Source: Sodalis sp. Psp (GTDB lineage: Bacteria; Pseudomonadota; Gammaproteobacteria; Enterobacterales; Enterobacteriaceae). From it: 64,000 nt of DNA. The notes beneath the pieces were generated by a model, which saw only the letters and a list, made by a program, of their open reading frames with translations, ran no database searches and had not been told where the DNA came from. Both the position numbers and the translations under genes were made by a program. Positions within the stretch are counted from its first letter, which is position 1. The number at the start of each line of letters is the position of its first letter. Location of the stretch: the NCBI GenBank assembly GCA_024648745.1, contig JAHCVB010000002.1, positions 200,885 to 264,884 on the forward strand. Direction: 5' to 3'. Of this stretch, positions 19,851 to 31,604 are shown piece by piece.

Positions 19851-21299
19851 TTATGGTCGGTAGACCTTGACGTTTTGGAAACCAAGCTTATGTAGATACA
19901 GCGCTTGCATGTGACTCATAACCCCGTGACCGCAGTACAAAAGATAGGATTTACTCTGATCCAGATCTCCAAATTGACTGCCCAACTTATAGAATGGCAA
20001 GGTCTGCACCACTACATTTTCTAACTTCAATGGCCTACCTTTCTGCTCATCCAGTGAACGAATATCCAACACCACATCGCCGTGGCCTAATTCTGCGGTG
20101 GTTTCAATCTCACTCACGAGGTTATTATCCTGATCGGTGATATCGCGGATGTCCAGCACCCGAGCCTGGGCCACTGCCGCGTTTAGTATGGTAAAGTCAA
20201 AATGTCCCTCTTCCTGTTCGATACGATTTTTTACCGCCCGTACAGTCGGGTTTTTGGAAATCACGCAGCAGTATTCTGGAATAGTTTTAGCAAATTCTTC
20301 AGTACCAATCTGGCGTGCCAAAGTAATGATATGATCTTTATCGTGGGAAACAAGTGGGCGCAGGATCAGAGTATCCGAAGCGTTATCAATCAAACGCAAG
20401 TTGGTCAACGTCTGGCTAGAGACTTGCCCGAGAGCTTCACCGGTTACTAGTGCCTGGATACCGTAACGTTCTGCGATAGTCGATGCTGCACGTACCATCA
20501 TGCGTTTTAACACAATTCCCATATGGCCGTTGTTCACCTTTTGAAAAATCTCGTTCACCACCGATATGAAATTAATGGAAACGAAGCGGACTTTATGAGA
20601 TAGACCGAATCGGTTCCATAGATGGTACGCCATTTGGCGTACACCGATTTCATGCGTTGCACCACCAAGGTTAAAGAAGCAGTAATTTACCCGACAGCCT
20701 CGGCGAATCAGCATGTAGCTAGAAACACCGGAATCAAAACCACCAGAAATCAGTGATAACACATCTTCCTGAGTTCCAATAGGGAAACCACCGAGCCCTT
20801 CAAAACGGTCAGTTATCAGCAACAGCCGATCATTATCAATTTCTAGCAATACGGTTTCGTTAGGATGGGTTAATTTAACTTGGGTATTTTTCACGTGTTG
20901 GTTTAGACCGCTGCCAACGTACCGCTCCACATCCTGGGAAGTAAAGTTATGTTTACCACGGCGTTTAACCCGAACGCAGAAGCTTTTGCCCAACAACCGG
21001 TCTCGATACATCTCCAGAGTCTGCCGGTAGATGTCATTCATATCTTGCCAAGGACGATCTTCCGCCACCAGGATATGGTGAATGCCAGGGATGCAAGTCA
21101 AAATTTCGGCCGTTTGAGGATGCCGTTGTTCATTGTTAATACGCACTTCAATATGATCCCAATGACGCACCACTGCCGCCGATTTATCACAATGTTTGAG
21201 AATATTTCTGATATTTCTGGTAAGAATTTTTATAAAGTGCAATCGCACAGATTGACTCTTTATAGTAATTTCTGGAAACAATTTGACAATAAACTTCAT
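19851..21299 (-). CDS. thiI: tRNA 4-thiouridine synthase / thiamine sulfurtransferase
   Basis: ThiI transfers sulfur to U8 of tRNA and, in enterics, to ThiS for thiazole synthesis. At 482 residues it equals E. coli ThiI. It has an N-terminal ferredoxin-like region, a THUMP domain, the PP-loop SGGFDS at 185-190, Cys344 in EYCCVIS, and the C-terminal rhodanese domain with the persulfide Cys456 in YCGHGVMS. Both catalytic cysteines survive, so the two-domain form is intact. It reads opposite to ispA and dxs, with the xseB fossil between. Confidence 0.97.
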   Translation of the reverse strand: MKFIVKLFPEITIKSQSVRLHFIKILTRNIRNILKHCDKSAAVVRHWDHIEVRINNEQRHPQTAEILTCIPGIHHILVAEDRPWQDMNDIYRQTLEMYRDRLLGKSFCVRVKRRGKHNFTSQDVERYVGSGLNQHVKNTQVKLTHPNETVLLEIDNDRLLLITDRFEGLGGFPIGTQEDVLSLISGGFDSGVSSYMLIRRGCRVNYCFFNLGGATHEIGVRQMAYHLWNRFGLSHKVRFVSINFISVVNEIFQKVNNGHMGIVLKRMMVRAASTIAERYGIQALVTGEALGQVSSQTLTNLRLIDNASDTLILRPLVSHDKDHIITLARQIGTEEFAKTIPEYCCVISKNPTVRAVKNRIEQEEGHFDFTILNAAVAQARVLDIRDITDQDNNLVSEIETTAELGHGDVVLDIRSLDEQKGRPLKLENVVVQTLPFYKLGSQFGDLDQSKSYLLYCGHGVMSHMQALYLHKLGFQNVKVYRP

Positions 21300-21449
21300 G
21301 GCAATTGTCGTTTGTCGTTATTTAATCATTAAATAGTATAACTATCAAAACATATTATATAATAATGAAATATTGGCATTAGTGCTCTTGCGGCGCGCAG
21401 TATACCATTTTATGCTGTGAGACTAAGATATAATTTGCTTATAAACACG

Positions 21450-21653
21450 CTCTGAGTTAGCGTGAGTCACTGCCAGCTCCATTGTTGCTGGTGCATTATT
21501 CCCGAGACAAGCAATGATTGAATTGGAGCAGAGTGCGATGTAGCTGATACGTCAAAGTCAAAAATCTTGTAGCAGGTGAAATATTAGATGCAGATTCTGT
21601 TGAACGGTAATTCCGATGTGCAGCTGAACCACTTTTCTCTTGAAAACGATTAA
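21450..21653 (+). pseudogene. xseB: Decayed exonuclease VII small subunit
   Basis: Just before ispA, where E. coli has xseB, frames give ELA then FPRQAMIELEQ and LIRQSQ (E. coli LPLEEALNEFER and LARQGQ), then after a one-base shift QILLNGNSDVQL, ending in TAA at 21651-21653. Stops interrupt it. Loss of the small subunit disables exonuclease VII. Confidence 0.75.
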
Positions 21654-21655
21654 CT

Positions 21656-22558
21656 ATGACTGATTTTGTCCGCGCACTACAAGACAGCCACCAACAGGTA
21701 GATGCGGCGCTAGAACGTTATCTTCGTGCTCTCCCCAATCAACAGGTGCCGCTGATCCGCGCCATGCGTCATGGAACACTGCTAGGCGGCAAGCGGCTGC
21801 GTCCATTTTTGGTTTATCAGACCGGTCGGCTGTTTGGGTTAAATTCGGCAAGCTTAGACGCCCCTGCAGCGGCGATTGAATGTATCCACGCCTATTCGCT
21901 GATTCATGACGATCTACCAGCGATGGATAATGACGCTTTACGCCGCGGTCTACCGACCTGTCACGTCAAATTCGGAGAAACCATAGCTATCCTGGCCGGT
22001 GATGCACTGCAGACCTTGGCCTTCAGCATCCTAGCTGATGCAGACTTGCCTGGTGTGTCACCTCAGGACCGGCTGAAGATGATCTCCGTCTTGGCCGATG
22101 CCAGCGGCGCCAATGGCATGTGTCTCGGGCAGGCGCTGGATTTGGCAGCTGAGGGGCAGCGGGTGTCTACCGCACGTCTTGAAGCAATACACAGGCATAA
22201 AACTGGTGCCCTTATTCGTGCGGCTGTACGGATGGGGGTGCTGGCGGCCGGTGAATGCGGCGGACTAGCCCTGAACTATCTTGATCGTTACGCCGCTGCC
22301 ATCGGTCTGGCCTTTCAAGTGCATGATGATATTCTTGATGTCGTTGGCGACAGCCAAAGTACTGGAAAACAACAAGGAGTAGACCAGGAATTAAGCAAAA
22401 ACACCTACCCAGCTCTGCTGGGGTTAGATAAGGCGAAAGCCAAGGCCCAGGACTTGTGTCATGAATCACTGTCATCCTTAAAATCTGTTGCCGCACTCGG
22501 TTATGATACTATTACTTTAGTCTCTCTGGCACGCTATATTATTGAACGTGACAAGTAA
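21656..22558 (+). CDS. ispA: Farnesyl diphosphate synthase
   Basis: IspA condenses IPP with DMAPP and then GPP to give farnesyl diphosphate, the precursor of undecaprenyl and ubiquinone side chains. The 300-residue product (E. coli 299) has the first aspartate-rich motif DDLPAMD at 85-91 and the second, DDILD, near 224-228, with LGGKRLRP at 43-50. It starts 2 bp after the stop of the xseB fossil, which keeps the original operon spacing, and precedes dxs by 41 bp. Confidence 0.97.
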   Translation: MTDFVRALQDSHQQVDAALERYLRALPNQQVPLIRAMRHGTLLGGKRLRPFLVYQTGRLFGLNSASLDAPAAAIECIHAYSLIHDDLPAMDNDALRRGLPTCHVKFGETIAILAGDALQTLAFSILADADLPGVSPQDRLKMISVLADASGANGMCLGQALDLAAEGQRVSTARLEAIHRHKTGALIRAAVRMGVLAAGECGGLALNYLDRYAAAIGLAFQVHDDILDVVGDSQSTGKQQGVDQELSKNTYPALLGLDKAKAKAQDLCHESLSSLKSVAALGYDTITLVSLARYIIERDK

Positions 22559-22599
22559 GTGATGAAATTTTACACTTTATACTTGTATACAAATATCCA

Positions 22600-24462
22600 A
22601 TGAGCCTTGATACTAAGAAATATCCAACACTGGCCCTAGCAGATAATCCCATAGAACTTCGCCAGCTCCCTAAAGAACGCCTGGTAACACTGTGTGATGA
22701 GTTGCGGCAATTTTTGCTCGACAGCGTCAGTCGTTCAAGCGGTCACTTTGCCTCAGGGCTTGGCACAGTAGAGTTGACGGTGGCACTACATTATGTCTAC
22801 AATACACCTTTTGACCATCTGATTTGGGATGTCGGCCATCAGGCCTATCCGCATAAAATTTTAACCGGACGTCGGGATCGTATCTCTACTATTCGTCAGC
22901 GCAACGGCCTGCATTCTTTTCCCTGGCGTGGCGAAAGCGAATACGATACGTTATCTGTAGGCCATTCGTCCACCTCTATCAGTGCTGGTCTCGGTATGGC
23001 AGTAGCTGCGGAACATGAAGGACCAGATCGCCGCACGGTCTGCATCATTGGAGATGGCGCTATCACTGCCGGCATGGCGTTCGAGGCAATGAATCATGCC
23101 GGAGATATCAAATCCGATTTGCTGGTAGTGCTAAATGATAATGAGATGTCTATTTCGGAAAATGTCGGAGCACTTAATAACCATCTGATGCAAATCCTGT
23201 CCGGAAAACTTTACTCTACTCTGCGTGAAGGCAGTAAAAAGGTGCTGTCCGGGATCCCGCCAATTAAAGAATTAATGAAACGCACTGAAGAACATATCAA
23301 AAGCATGGTAGTACCGAGCACGCTGTTTGAAGAGCTAGGTTTTAACTATATTGGTCCAATGGATGGTCATGACGTGCAGGGGCTGGTGCACACATTAAGG
23401 AATGTGCGCATCAAGAAAGGACCACAACTATTACATATTTTAACCCAAAAAGGCCGCGGTTACGCCCCAGCAGAGAAAGATCCCATCAGTTGGCATGCAG
23501 TGCCAAAGTTTGATCTAAACATTGGTAGCCTACCGCAAAGCGGTGGCGGTGGCCCAACCTATTCTGCTATTTTCGGCGACTGGTTATGCTCCACCGCTGC
23601 TGGCGACGACAAATTGATGGCAATTACACCGGCGATGCGTGAAGGTTCTGGCATGGTAGCGTTTTCCCGCTATTATCCGCGACAATACTTCGATGTAGCC
23701 ATCGCCGAACAGCATGCGGTCACGTTCGCTGCTGGGCTGGCGATCGGCGGTTATAAGCCGGTAGTTGCGATTTACTCTACTTTTTTACAGCGCGCTTATG
23801 ATCAAGTAATCCACGATGTGGCAATCCAAAATCTACCAGTGCTGTTTGCTATCGATCGCGGTGGTGTGGTGGGCGCTGACGGCCAGACTCATCAGGGAGC
23901 ATTCGATCTCTCCTATTTGCGTTGTATCCCTAATATGGTTATTATGACACCAAGCGATGAAAACGAGTGCCGACTGATGCTCCATACAGGATATCATTAT
24001 CAAGGCGGGCCAAGCGCTGTACGTTACCCGCGTGGTGCTGGTACTGGTGTGAACCTTAGTGAGCTATGTGAATTATCACTGGGTAAAGGGGTAATGTGCC
24101 GCCAAGGTCACGACGTGGCAATTCTCAATTTCGGCACTTTGCTACCACAGGCGGTGATCACAGCACAGGCGTTGAATGCCACGCTGGTGGATATGCGCTT
24201 TGTTAAACCACTCGACGAAGCTATGATAAGAGAACTGGCTACCAATCATCAGGCCCTAGTGACGCTTGAGGAGAATGCTATTATGGGTGGTGCTGGCAGT
24301 GGTGTAAACGAGTTTTTGATGCGTCAGCGGCTAAAGGTACCAGTGTTGAATATCGGCCTGCCGGATCATTTTATTCCTCAAGGGGGGCAAGAAGAGATTC
24401 GTGCCGACTTAGGCCTGGATAGTGCAGGCATTCGTCGGCAAATCGAACGCTGGCTAGTCTGA
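22600..24462 (+). CDS. dxs: 1-deoxy-D-xylulose-5-phosphate synthase
   Basis: Dxs joins pyruvate and glyceraldehyde 3-phosphate to give DXP, the entry to the MEP isoprenoid pathway and a precursor for thiamine and PLP. The 620-residue product equals E. coli Dxs in length. It has the thiamine-diphosphate signature [15 protein letters not shown], the [13 protein letters not shown] segment with the catalytic Glu, and the C-terminal transketolase domain. It is the last gene of the xseB-ispA-dxs run. Together with thiI, thiL and pdxB it serves several retained cofactor routes. Confidence 0.98.
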   Translation: MSLDTKKYPTLALADNPIELRQLPKERLVTLCDELRQFLLDSVSRSSGHFASGLGTVELTVALHYVYNTPFDHLIWDVGHQAYPHKILTGRRDRISTIRQRNGLHSFPWRGESEYDTLSVGHSSTSISAGLGMAVAAEHEGPDRRTVCIIGDGAITAGMAFEAMNHAGDIKSDLLVVLNDNEMSISENVGALNNHLMQILSGKLYSTLREGSKKVLSGIPPIKELMKRTEEHIKSMVVPSTLFEELGFNYIGPMDGHDVQGLVHTLRNVRIKKGPQLLHILTQKGRGYAPAEKDPISWHAVPKFDLNIGSLPQSGGGGPTYSAIFGDWLCSTAAGDDKLMAITPAMREGSGMVAFSRYYPRQYFDVAIAEQHAVTFAAGLAIGGYKPVVAIYSTFLQRAYDQVIHDVAIQNLPVLFAIDRGGVVGADGQTHQGAFDLSYLRCIPNMVIMTPSDENECRLMLHTGYHYQGGPSAVRYPRGAGTGVNLSELCELSLGKGVMCRQGHDVAILNFGTLLPQAVITAQALNATLVDMRFVKPLDEAMIRELATNHQALVTLEENAIMGGAGSGVNEFLMRQRLKVPVLNIGLPDHFIPQGGQEEIRADLGLDSAGIRRQIERWLV

Positions 24463-24493
24463 GGTTGGCAACTCACCTGAGAGTGAGAGATAA

Positions 24494-24994
24494 CTAGTCA
24501 ATGATGTTTGGCTTGATACTCAGCCCAAGAATACAAGCGGCAATGATCCCTGCCACCACATCGTCAATAACAATACCTATTCCGCCTTTTACATTACGGT
24601 CGAGCCACCGAATCGGCCAGGGTTTCCAAGTGTCAAGTAGTCGAAACAAAAAAAAACCAGCCAACACCCACTGCCAGTCGATTACCGGCAGTGCCATGAG
24701 AGTGATCCACATGCCAACAAATTCGTCCCAGACGATACAGCCATGATCGTGCACGCCTATATCGCATGCGGTCTTATGGCACCAGTAGACTCCGAGATAA
24801 AAGCTGAGCATCACCGCTAACAAGTAAAATGGCCATGGTAGCAGTACCAGTAGACACCAGAAAGGAATCGCTACCAGCGAGCCAACAGTGCCTGGCATCC
24901 AAGGAAACATTCCGCTTCCAAAGCCTGTTGCCAGAAGATGCCAAGGATTGGAAAATTTGATCCTTTGTTTGGCAATCAGCATATTCAGTGTCAT
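24494..24994 (-). CDS. pgpA: Phosphatidylglycerophosphatase A
   Basis: PgpA dephosphorylates phosphatidylglycerophosphate to phosphatidylglycerol at the inner membrane. The 166-residue product (E. coli 172) has the conserved [11 protein letters not shown] and WDEFVGMW segments and about four hydrophobic helices. Its start overlaps the stop of thiL by 4 bp (ATGA), which implies translational coupling. A nine-base homopolymer (A on the plus strand at 24648-24656) encodes FFLF and could be prone to slippage. Confidence 0.95.
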   Translation of the reverse strand: MTLNMLIAKQRIKFSNPWHLLATGFGSGMFPWMPGTVGSLVAIPFWCLLVLLPWPFYLLAVMLSFYLGVYWCHKTACDIGVHDHGCIVWDEFVGMWITLMALPVIDWQWVLAGFFLFRLLDTWKPWPIRWLDRNVKGGIGIVIDDVVAGIIAACILGLSIKPNIID

Positions 24995-25977
24995 TCAATA
25001 TTGCTCCATTTAAAATGGTCATAACCATGCCAGTCGTACTGCGCTAGTTGGTGATGACGCATAAATTGAATCCCTTCACTGCGCTGCCCAATTTGGCCAA
25101 TGCAAGTAAATGGCACGCCGGTATGGCTCAGTGCGATATCCAGCGCACTACGGTTAATTTCCGGTACCGTAAAGCAGAGTTCGTAGTCTTCGCCACCACC
25201 GATCGCCCAATGCAGCGCTTGTCGAGACGACGTATGGCGCAACAGTTCTGGCGAATAAGGGATATCATCAAGGTTGATCCGAGCGCCGCAGTTGCTTCTG
25301 GCTAAGATATGACACAGATCAGTGATAATGCCATCTGAGATATCGATGACTGCGCTGGCCAGATTGCGCATCGCCTGGCCCTGTAAAATACGTGGCTGCG
25401 GGCGTAGGTGGCGGGCCAGCAAATAGTATCTGTCTTGCGCATTATTGACGTGCAGGCGGTTTTTCAGAATCGCCAGTCCAGCCGCACTATCCCCCAGCGT
25501 ACCGGTGACGTAGATCCAGTCGCCGATGTTGGCACCGGACCGGGTCAAGACACAGCCAGCAGGCACTAGTCCCTGAATGGTCAGCGTCAGACTTAACGGA
25601 CCGTGAGTGGTGTCACCACCAATCAGTTGCATATCGTAGTAATCCAGCTGCTGAAACAGGCTGTCGCTGAAAGCAGCAAGCCAATCTTCATCCACTTTAG
25701 GCAGTGTTAGTGATAGGGACAACCAAGCTGGATCGGCGCCCATAGCAGCCAGGTCGCTCAGGTTGACTGCCAGGGATTTGTAACCTAAATCCGACGGGCT
25801 AATGTCTGGCAGAAAATGCGTGCCAGCTACCAGCGTATCTGTACTGACCGCAATCAGTTTTTTCTCATCAACCGACAACAGTGCACAGTCATCACCAATT
25901 CCCATCACCACATCTTGACGCATGTTATGCATACGGCTGAAATAGCGATCAATGAGATCAAACTCACCAAATACCAT
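24991..25977 (-). CDS. thiL: Thiamine-monophosphate kinase
   Basis: ThiL phosphorylates thiamine monophosphate to the active diphosphate. The 328-residue product (E. coli 325) shows the PurM-like fold signatures [41 protein letters not shown] and GGGEDYEL. It lies between nusB and pgpA, as in E. coli. With ThiI retained, thiamine diphosphate can at least be finished; the rest of the thi pathway is outside the window. Confidence 0.97.
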   Translation of the reverse strand: MVFGEFDLIDRYFSRMHNMRQDVVMGIGDDCALLSVDEKKLIAVSTDTLVAGTHFLPDISPSDLGYKSLAVNLSDLAAMGADPAWLSLSLTLPKVDEDWLAAFSDSLFQQLDYYDMQLIGGDTTHGPLSLTLTIQGLVPAGCVLTRSGANIGDWIYVTGTLGDSAAGLAILKNRLHVNNAQDRYYLLARHLRPQPRILQGQAMRNLASAVIDISDGIITDLCHILARSNCGARINLDDIPYSPELLRHTSSRQALHWAIGGGEDYELCFTVPEINRSALDIALSHTGVPFTCIGQIGQRSEGIQFMRHHQLAQYDWHGYDHFKWSNIE

Positions 25978-26061
25978 GCTAATTCAAATATATTTATATT
26001 TTGCTGGCACGGAGAGCAACAGAGGAGCCTGAGATGCTGGCTGGCCCCTACCTCGCCCCCA

Positions 26062-26481
26062 TTATTTTCTGTTAGGACGGATCTGAGGAGCAACTTTGTC
26101 CAGCACACCATTAATAAATTTATGACTCCCTTCTGCACCAAAGATTTTGGCCAGCTCGATCGCTTCATTGATCACGACTTTGTACGGTACATCTTGACAC
26201 TTGCTCAATTCAAACAGCGCGACACGCAATACTGCTCGTTCCACATGACCCAGTGCTTCCAAATGACGGGAGAGATAGGGCACCATCAGCTCATCTAGCT
26301 CATGGGGGTTCATTGTCACGCCTGAATACAGTTCGTGAAAATAAGCGACATCCATATCTGATATGTCCTGCTCCACCAGAAACTGCGCTTCGATATCGGC
26401 GATGTTATTATGTGATAATTGCCATGAATAAAGCACCTGGACAGTACATTCACGAGCACGGCGACGAGCAGTTGGTTTCAC
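26062..26481 (-). CDS. nusB: Transcription antitermination factor NusB
   Basis: NusB binds boxA RNA with NusE (S10) to promote antitermination of ribosomal RNA operons. The 139-residue product equals E. coli NusB and begins [11 protein letters not shown]. The start codon is GTG. It is all-helical, with the conserved late segments [15 protein letters not shown] and [10 protein letters not shown]. It follows ribE with a gap of about 10 bp and was probably co-transcribed with it. Confidence 0.97.
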   Translation of the reverse strand: MKPTARRRARECTVQVLYSWQLSHNNIADIEAQFLVEQDISDMDVAYFHELYSGVTMNPHELDELMVPYLSRHLEALGHVERAVLRVALFELSKCQDVPYKVVINEAIELAKIFGAEGSHKFINGVLDKVAPQIRPNRK

Positions 26482-26491
26482 AAAATCCCTT

Positions 26492-26968
26492 TCACTTTAA
26501 CGCTTTAATAGCTTGTAATACATTAATCATTTCTAATGCGGTCAATGCAGTTTCCGCTCCTTTGTTGCCGGCCTTGGTGCCAGCGCGCTCGATGGCCTGT
26601 TCGACGCTCTCAGTAGTTAATACACCAAACGCTACCGGCAGCGAGCTAAGCGCGGCAACTGCAGACAAACCTGAGCTGCATTCACCAGCGATAAATTCAA
26701 AATGGGCAGTGTAGCCACGGATCACTGTACCCAACGCCACGATAGCATCATATTTCTTGCCATTAGCCAGCGCGCTGACCGTCAACGGCAGCTCATACGC
26801 ACCTGGCACCCAGACGATAGTAATATTTTCGTCTTTAACCTGACCGATACGTTTCAGGGCGTCGATAGCACCATCAAGTAGACTGTCGTTAATGAAGTGG
26901 TTAAATCTCGCAATAGCAATAGCAACACGTGCATTTGGGGCTGAAATAATACCTTCAATAATATCCAT
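26492..26968 (-). CDS. ribE: 6,7-dimethyl-8-ribityllumazine synthase
   Basis: Lumazine synthase condenses the pyrimidine from the RibD step with dihydroxybutanone phosphate, the penultimate step of riboflavin synthesis. The 158-residue product (E. coli RibE 156) has [16 protein letters not shown] and the TAHFEFIA region, and [11 protein letters not shown] appears here as [11 protein letters not shown]. It is called ribH in many other bacteria. It lies between ribD and nusB. B vitamins such as riboflavin are commonly supplied by insect symbionts, so the pair ribD-ribE may have host value. Confidence 0.97.
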   Translation of the reverse strand: MDIIEGIISAPNARVAIAIARFNHFINDSLLDGAIDALKRIGQVKDENITIVWVPGAYELPLTVSALANGKKYDAIVALGTVIRGYTAHFEFIAGECSSGLSAVAALSSLPVAFGVLTTESVEQAIERAGTKAGNKGAETALTALEMINVLQAIKALK

Positions 26969-27054
26969 TGTTAACCTTATATTAGATATATTAATTTTTA
27001 GTAAATAAAAACGCGAATCTTATAATATAATTCTTTGTTCATTACGCAGACTCA

Positions 27055-28182
27055 TTATACTTTACCGTCAGGTTTCAGACGCAAACGGATATCGGGCCCT
27101 ATTCGACTAATATCCAACAACGTAAATGTCGGCACGTCTTTGAGCCGAGTCAGCTCAGGCAGAAAACATAGCGGGAGTGCGTTAGCTCCGAGAAGTTTTG
27201 GCGCCTGATACAGAATCAGTTCATCCACCAGTCCAGCAGTCAACAGCGCGTCGGCCAGACCAGCACCCGCTTCTACCCAGATGCTGTTGAGCTGACGGTA
27301 GCCTAGCTGCATCATCAACATCATCAGATCGAGGCGTACTACCCCCTGGTGCAACTGCGCTGGAAGAGTAAGTTGCTCTACAGAAGATGGCCAGGATAGC
27401 GCATCAGGCGCTAGACGCACTAACCAAGTCAGCCCATCGCCTTGCACAGCGCGATGCTCCGGCTTAACACGGTTAGTACTGTCGACAATGACCCGTACCG
27501 GCTGACGCAACTGTTCCTGTGGGTATAAATCCCGAACATCTGTTGGTAGAGATGACCAGCACACCGTAAGAGCAGGATCGTCTGTTAGAACGGTGGCAGC
27601 AGTGGAGAGAATGGCATCACTTTCGGCACGGAACTGCTGCACATCCTGCCGCGACTGGAGGGAAGTAATCCACTGGCTCTGTCCTGACGCCATGGCGGTG
27701 CGGCCATCAAGTGATATCGCGAGTTTGAGTCTGACCCAGGGCAGGCCGGTGCGCATGCGCTTGAAAAACCCTGGATTAATTGCTTCTGCTTCTTCCAGCA
27801 TCAGACCGTAGCGCACCGGGATTCCTGCCTGCTGTAGCCGATGAAGGCCGCGGCCCGCCACTTGCGGATTAGGATCGGTCATCGCTACCACCACCCGCGA
27901 CACCCCAGCATCAATCAGCGCATCAACGCAGGGTGGAGTGCGATCGTGATGGCTGCAGGGTTCAAGGGTGATATAGGCAGTGGTGCCACGCGCAGCTTTT
28001 CCCGCCATACGCAACGCGTGTACCTCAGCATGCGGTCCGCCGGAGCGTTGATGGTAACCCTCACCGACAATACATCCATCGTGGACAATCACACAACCCA
28101 CATTGGGGTTAGGTGTTGTAGTGAAGCGTCCGCGTCTCGCGAGTTCAAAAGCACGTGCGAGATAAATTTCATCATAATCCAT
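27055..28182 (-). CDS. ribD: Bifunctional diaminohydroxyphosphoribosylaminopyrimidine deaminase / reductase
   Basis: RibD carries out the second and third steps of riboflavin synthesis. The N-terminal cytidine-deaminase-like domain has the zinc site His51-Ala-Glu53 and Cys76...Cys85 (EPCSHHDRTPPC). The C-terminal reductase domain has LKLAISLDGRTAMASGQSQWIT and LVDELILYQAPKLLG. The ATG at 28182 gives 375 residues (E. coli 367), begins MDYDEIYLAR, and has AAGGA upstream; a farther in-frame ATG would add ten residues. The nrdR remnant ends 30 bp upstream, which preserves the nrdR-ribD order. Confidence 0.96.
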   Translation of the reverse strand: MDYDEIYLARAFELARRGRFTTTPNPNVGCVIVHDGCIVGEGYHQRSGGPHAEVHALRMAGKAARGTTAYITLEPCSHHDRTPPCVDALIDAGVSRVVVAMTDPNPQVAGRGLHRLQQAGIPVRYGLMLEEAEAINPGFFKRMRTGLPWVRLKLAISLDGRTAMASGQSQWITSLQSRQDVQQFRAESDAILSTAATVLTDDPALTVCWSSLPTDVRDLYPQEQLRQPVRVIVDSTNRVKPEHRAVQGDGLTWLVRLAPDALSWPSSVEQLTLPAQLHQGVVRLDLMMLMMQLGYRQLNSIWVEAGAGLADALLTAGLVDELILYQAPKLLGANALPLCFLPELTRLKDVPTFTLLDISRIGPDIRLRLKPDGKV

Positions 28183-28211
28183 ACGACGATCCTTGATCTT
28201 TGTTGGTGTCA

Positions 28212-28612
28212 CTAATGTAGAGAATGATTTTTACTTGCCTCGATGAATGCTTGAATATCCTCAAAACTACGGTAAACTGAAAAAGCGGATATAGGCGATC
28301 CTATTTTTCTTTTCCAAAGCGTCCATCACTAAATTTACCGACTATCTCACTAGGCACTTCACACTTACCAGTGTGGCACGTAGTTAGGGTTTATGAATGA
28401 CTATCTCGACATCTTTTGGACTTGACCAGCGATTTGAGTTTTATTAACTTTGATGACATTGGATAGCATACATTCTACTACTTTGAACATCGTACAGTCT
28501 TTGTTACAGACAATTCACTGCTAGCAGCGGAGAACCTGGGCTCCTCTTTCCCATCTTATCAGATAAAAACCAACTCTTTAGGCATCAACTGAACAATAAA
28601 ATGGGCATGCAT
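28212..28612 (-). pseudogene. nrdR: Decayed transcriptional repressor NrdR
   Basis: On the minus strand an ATG at 28612 starts MHAHFIVQL in place of MHCPFC, so zinc cysteines are lost. Later frames read IVCNKDCTMFKVVE (E. coli LVCNERFTTFEVAE), VPSEIVGKFSD (VPSKMIGNLVM) and FSVYRSFEDIQAF (ASVYRSFEDIKEF), ending at a TAG near 28212. Stops and frameshifts separate these. NrdR represses ribonucleotide reductase genes, so its loss would free them from this control. Confidence 0.88.
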
Positions 28613-28769
28613 AGTGATTCTTTAATTAACTAATATCGTGAGCCTGTTTAAAATCATGGTTAGAAAGATCCTCTAAACACTCTCACAAAGTAAATAGTAG
28701 GGAAGAATCAGCATTCTTGCGAAAGTGCACTATGGGGTTTTATGGTAGTGGCGACGGCTGGCCGGAGCC
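28213..28769. other. Region of lost genes between ribD and secF
   Basis: E. coli has yajI, tsx and yajD between nrdR and secF. Apart from the nrdR fossil, nothing of these is recognisable; the last 157 bp before secF appear empty. A large deletion must have removed them. Confidence 0.5.
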
Positions 28770-29711
28770 TTATTTTTCTACCGTCTGCAACAGTAAGTGT
28801 TCGCGTTTCATACCAAGCTTAAGCGCTAGCGCTGACGCTACATAAATAGAGCTGACACTCCCGATAAACACACCAATTAAAAGCGTGGCCGAGAAGCCGC
28901 GTAAAGTTACACCGCCAAAAATAAAAAGTATTAGTGCGACTATAAGAGCCGTAGTCGAAGTTATGATTGTCCTACTCAAAGTTTGCGTCAGCGACACATT
29001 AAAAATGTCGTAAGCACTACTGTGGTGCATTTTAAAGAAATTCTCACGGATGCGGTCAGAGACGACAATACTGTCGTTTAACGAATAACTGATCACCGAC
29101 ATCAGCGAAGAGATGATCGTCAGGTCAATTTCAATATGAAATAACGATAGCACACCGAGCGTAATCACCACGTCATGTGCCAGCGCCAGTACCGCCCCAG
29201 TCGCTAGCCGCCATTCGAAACGAAGGCCAATGTAAATTAGGATACAGATCAAAGCTACCAGTAGTGCCATGCCTCCGGTTTGCGCCAAATCGCCACCAAC
29301 GCTCGGCCCCACAAACTCAACTCGCTTCACGGATGCGTCTGGACTGCTCACTTGATTAATCACATTGAGTACTTTCTTGGCTATCTCCTGACCAAGCTCA
29401 TTCTGCACTGGAGGCATACGCACAATTATGTCGCGATTGCTACCAAAATTCTGTACTATCGGATCTGTGAAACCGGCACTCTCCAATGCATCGCGCATCT
29501 GATTCAGATCGGCAGCTTTCTCTAGGTTAACTTCAATCACTATACCGCCAGTAAAATCTAACCCCCAATTAAAACCCCGAACTACCATGAAGACTATGGA
29601 GGTGATAAGCAAGATGATAGACAAGCTGAACGCCATATAGCCCCAGCGCATAAAGTCATAAGTTTTATGACAGTATTTTAATTTTTCAATATTTCTCTCT
29701 TGCTGAGTCAT
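28770..29711 (-). CDS. secF: Protein translocase subunit SecF
   Basis: SecF works with SecD in the inner membrane to pull exported proteins through SecYEG using the proton motive force. The 313-residue product (E. coli 323) has [11 protein letters not shown] near the N-terminal periplasmic domain and the RND-type membrane segments [13 protein letters not shown] and [17 protein letters not shown]. The ATG at 29711, preceded by AGGAG and 13 bp from the secD stop, is preferred. A longer frame would add 43 unrelated residues overlapping secD. Confidence 0.96.
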   Translation of the reverse strand: MTQQERNIEKLKYCHKTYDFMRWGYMAFSLSIILLITSIVFMVVRGFNWGLDFTGGIVIEVNLEKAADLNQMRDALESAGFTDPIVQNFGSNRDIIVRMPPVQNELGQEIAKKVLNVINQVSSPDASVKRVEFVGPSVGGDLAQTGGMALLVALICILIYIGLRFEWRLATGAVLALAHDVVITLGVLSLFHIEIDLTIISSLMSVISYSLNDSIVVSDRIRENFFKMHHSSAYDIFNVSLTQTLSRTIITSTTALIVALILFIFGGVTLRGFSATLLIGVFIGSVSSIYVASALALKLGMKREHLLLQTVEK

Positions 29712-29724
29712 ACATAAGCCACTC

Positions 29725-31572
29725 CTAGATAGACAGCTTATCGTTGCGTTTACCGCCGTAAAGCAAGTTAACGATGGCGCGAGTGCCAATAATCGCCGTG
29801 AACATAGATGTGGCAACTCCGATGGCAGTAGTAATGGCAAAGCCCTTAATCGATCCTGTACCCATCTTGTACAAGATAATGGTGGTAATCAACGTCGTGA
29901 CGTTAGCATCGATGATGCTGGAGAATGCGCCCCGGTAACCCCTATGAATAGCCTGTTGCACTGTTCGGCCGTTACGTAACTCTTCTTTAATACGCTCATT
30001 AATTAGTACATTAGCATCCACAGCCACTGCCAGTGTCAGCACGATGCCAGCGATTCCCGGCATGGTCAGAGTCGCACCAGGTAACATGGACATAATGCCG
30101 ATGATCAACACAAGGTTGGCGATAAGAGCTGCGGTAGCGATAATTCCGAACTTACGATACCACACTACCATAAATAGAATGGACGCCATTAATCCCCACA
30201 AACAGGCTTCCAGCCCCTGGGCTATGTTTTGCAGTCCAAGAACTGGGCCTACCGTGCGCTCTTCTACAATCTGGACTGGGGCAATCAAAGCACCCGCTCG
30301 CAGCAACAGAGACAGATGACGTGCCTCGTTGAGATTATTGATGCCAGTGATGCGGAAGCTGTCGCCAAGGTGAGACTGGATCGTGGCAATGTTTATCACC
30401 TTTTCCTGTTTTGTAAGGATAGCATGGCTATGGGCATCTTTCTTGCCATTGTCTTTGTACTCTATGAACAAGGTCGCCATCAGCTTGCCGATGTTGTCCT
30501 TGGTGAAGCTAGACATGATACCACCGCCGACCCTGTCCAGGGAGATATTCACCTGCGGCCGGTTATACTCATCGATGCTGGATGTAGAGTCAATAATGTG
30601 ATCGCCAGTCAGTATCACCCTTTTATACAACACGATCTGCTGATTGTCGTGAGTGGTTTGCACTTCTGAGTCCCCTGGCACGTGTCCATTGGCAAGGACA
30701 TTTTGATTTATCAAGCTATTAACCAGACGGAATTCCAGAGTGGCGGTCGTGCCCAGAATTTCCTTAGCGCGCGCCGTATCCTGGACACCAGGTAGTTCAA
30801 CCACGATATGATCAGTGCCCTGGCGCTGAACTATAGGCTCGGTGATTCCTAGTTGATTAATGCGGTTGCGCAGGATAATAATGTTCTGTTGTACCGTGTA
30901 TTCGCGGGCTTCGCGTAGGCGGCTATCTGTTAGAATAACGTGTAGAACGTTATTGCTCACTCTATTGATAATTAGATCGCGATGGTGAGGAGACAACCAG
31001 AAAAGCGCCTGATCACGAGTGATAGCATCGCGGAAGTAGATTTCACTGCCGTAATTTTCTATTTTATGCACTGTCTCGTAAGAAATACCTTTCTCACGTA
31101 AATCGCTACACAGAGTATCTATCGTCTGTTCCTGCAGCTTGCGAAGTACAGTATCCATATCCACTTCCATTAGGAAATGCACCCCGCCGCGCAAATCTAG
31201 ACCCAGTTTCATCGGTTTTGCTCCTACTATAGCTAACCAGGCAGGTGTAGCTGGGGCCAGGTTAAGCGCCACGACACAATTCCTATCGAGTGCGTTTATT
31301 AGCGTCTCTCGGGCGTGTAGCTGTGCGTCTTGACTGTAAAATCGGGCCAGAATGACACCATTTTTTAGTGAAACTGATTTGCTGATAATGTGTTGTTGTT
31401 CTAAAACATGCTGTACCTGGGCTAGTGTTGATTGATTGGTGGCGCTACCCATCGCGCCGGTGATTTGTATTGCCGGATCCTCACCGTAGAGATTTGGAAG
31501 CGCATACAACAGCCCAATAACCAGTGCCAGGATCAGCATGATATACTTCCATACAGGATAACGATTTAACAC
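29725..31572 (-). CDS. secD: Protein translocase subunit SecD
   Basis: SecD is the partner of SecF. At 615 residues it equals E. coli SecD and aligns throughout. It has one N-terminal membrane segment, a large periplasmic region with [16 protein letters not shown], and five C-terminal membrane segments with [20 protein letters not shown]. The start codon is GTG (reading LNRYPVW next), as judged by homology. It lies between yajC and secF in one minus-strand operon. The tgt and queA genes that lead this operon in E. coli are now pseudogenes. Confidence 0.97.
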   Translation of the reverse strand: MLNRYPVWKYIMLILALVIGLLYALPNLYGEDPAIQITGAMGSATNQSTLAQVQHVLEQQHIISKSVSLKNGVILARFYSQDAQLHARETLINALDRNCVVALNLAPATPAWLAIVGAKPMKLGLDLRGGVHFLMEVDMDTVLRKLQEQTIDTLCSDLREKGISYETVHKIENYGSEIYFRDAITRDQALFWLSPHHRDLIINRVSNNVLHVILTDSRLREAREYTVQQNIIILRNRINQLGITEPIVQRQGTDHIVVELPGVQDTARAKEILGTTATLEFRLVNSLINQNVLANGHVPGDSEVQTTHDNQQIVLYKRVILTGDHIIDSTSSIDEYNRPQVNISLDRVGGGIMSSFTKDNIGKLMATLFIEYKDNGKKDAHSHAILTKQEKVINIATIQSHLGDSFRITGINNLNEARHLSLLLRAGALIAPVQIVEERTVGPVLGLQNIAQGLEACLWGLMASILFMVVWYRKFGIIATAALIANLVLIIGIMSMLPGATLTMPGIAGIVLTLAVAVDANVLINERIKEELRNGRTVQQAIHRGYRGAFSSIIDANVTTLITTIILYKMGTGSIKGFAITTAIGVATSMFTAIIGTRAIVNLLYGGKRNDKLSI

Positions 31573-31604
31573 GGCGCTTCTCTAACATTAGGGAAATTGA
31601 CCAT

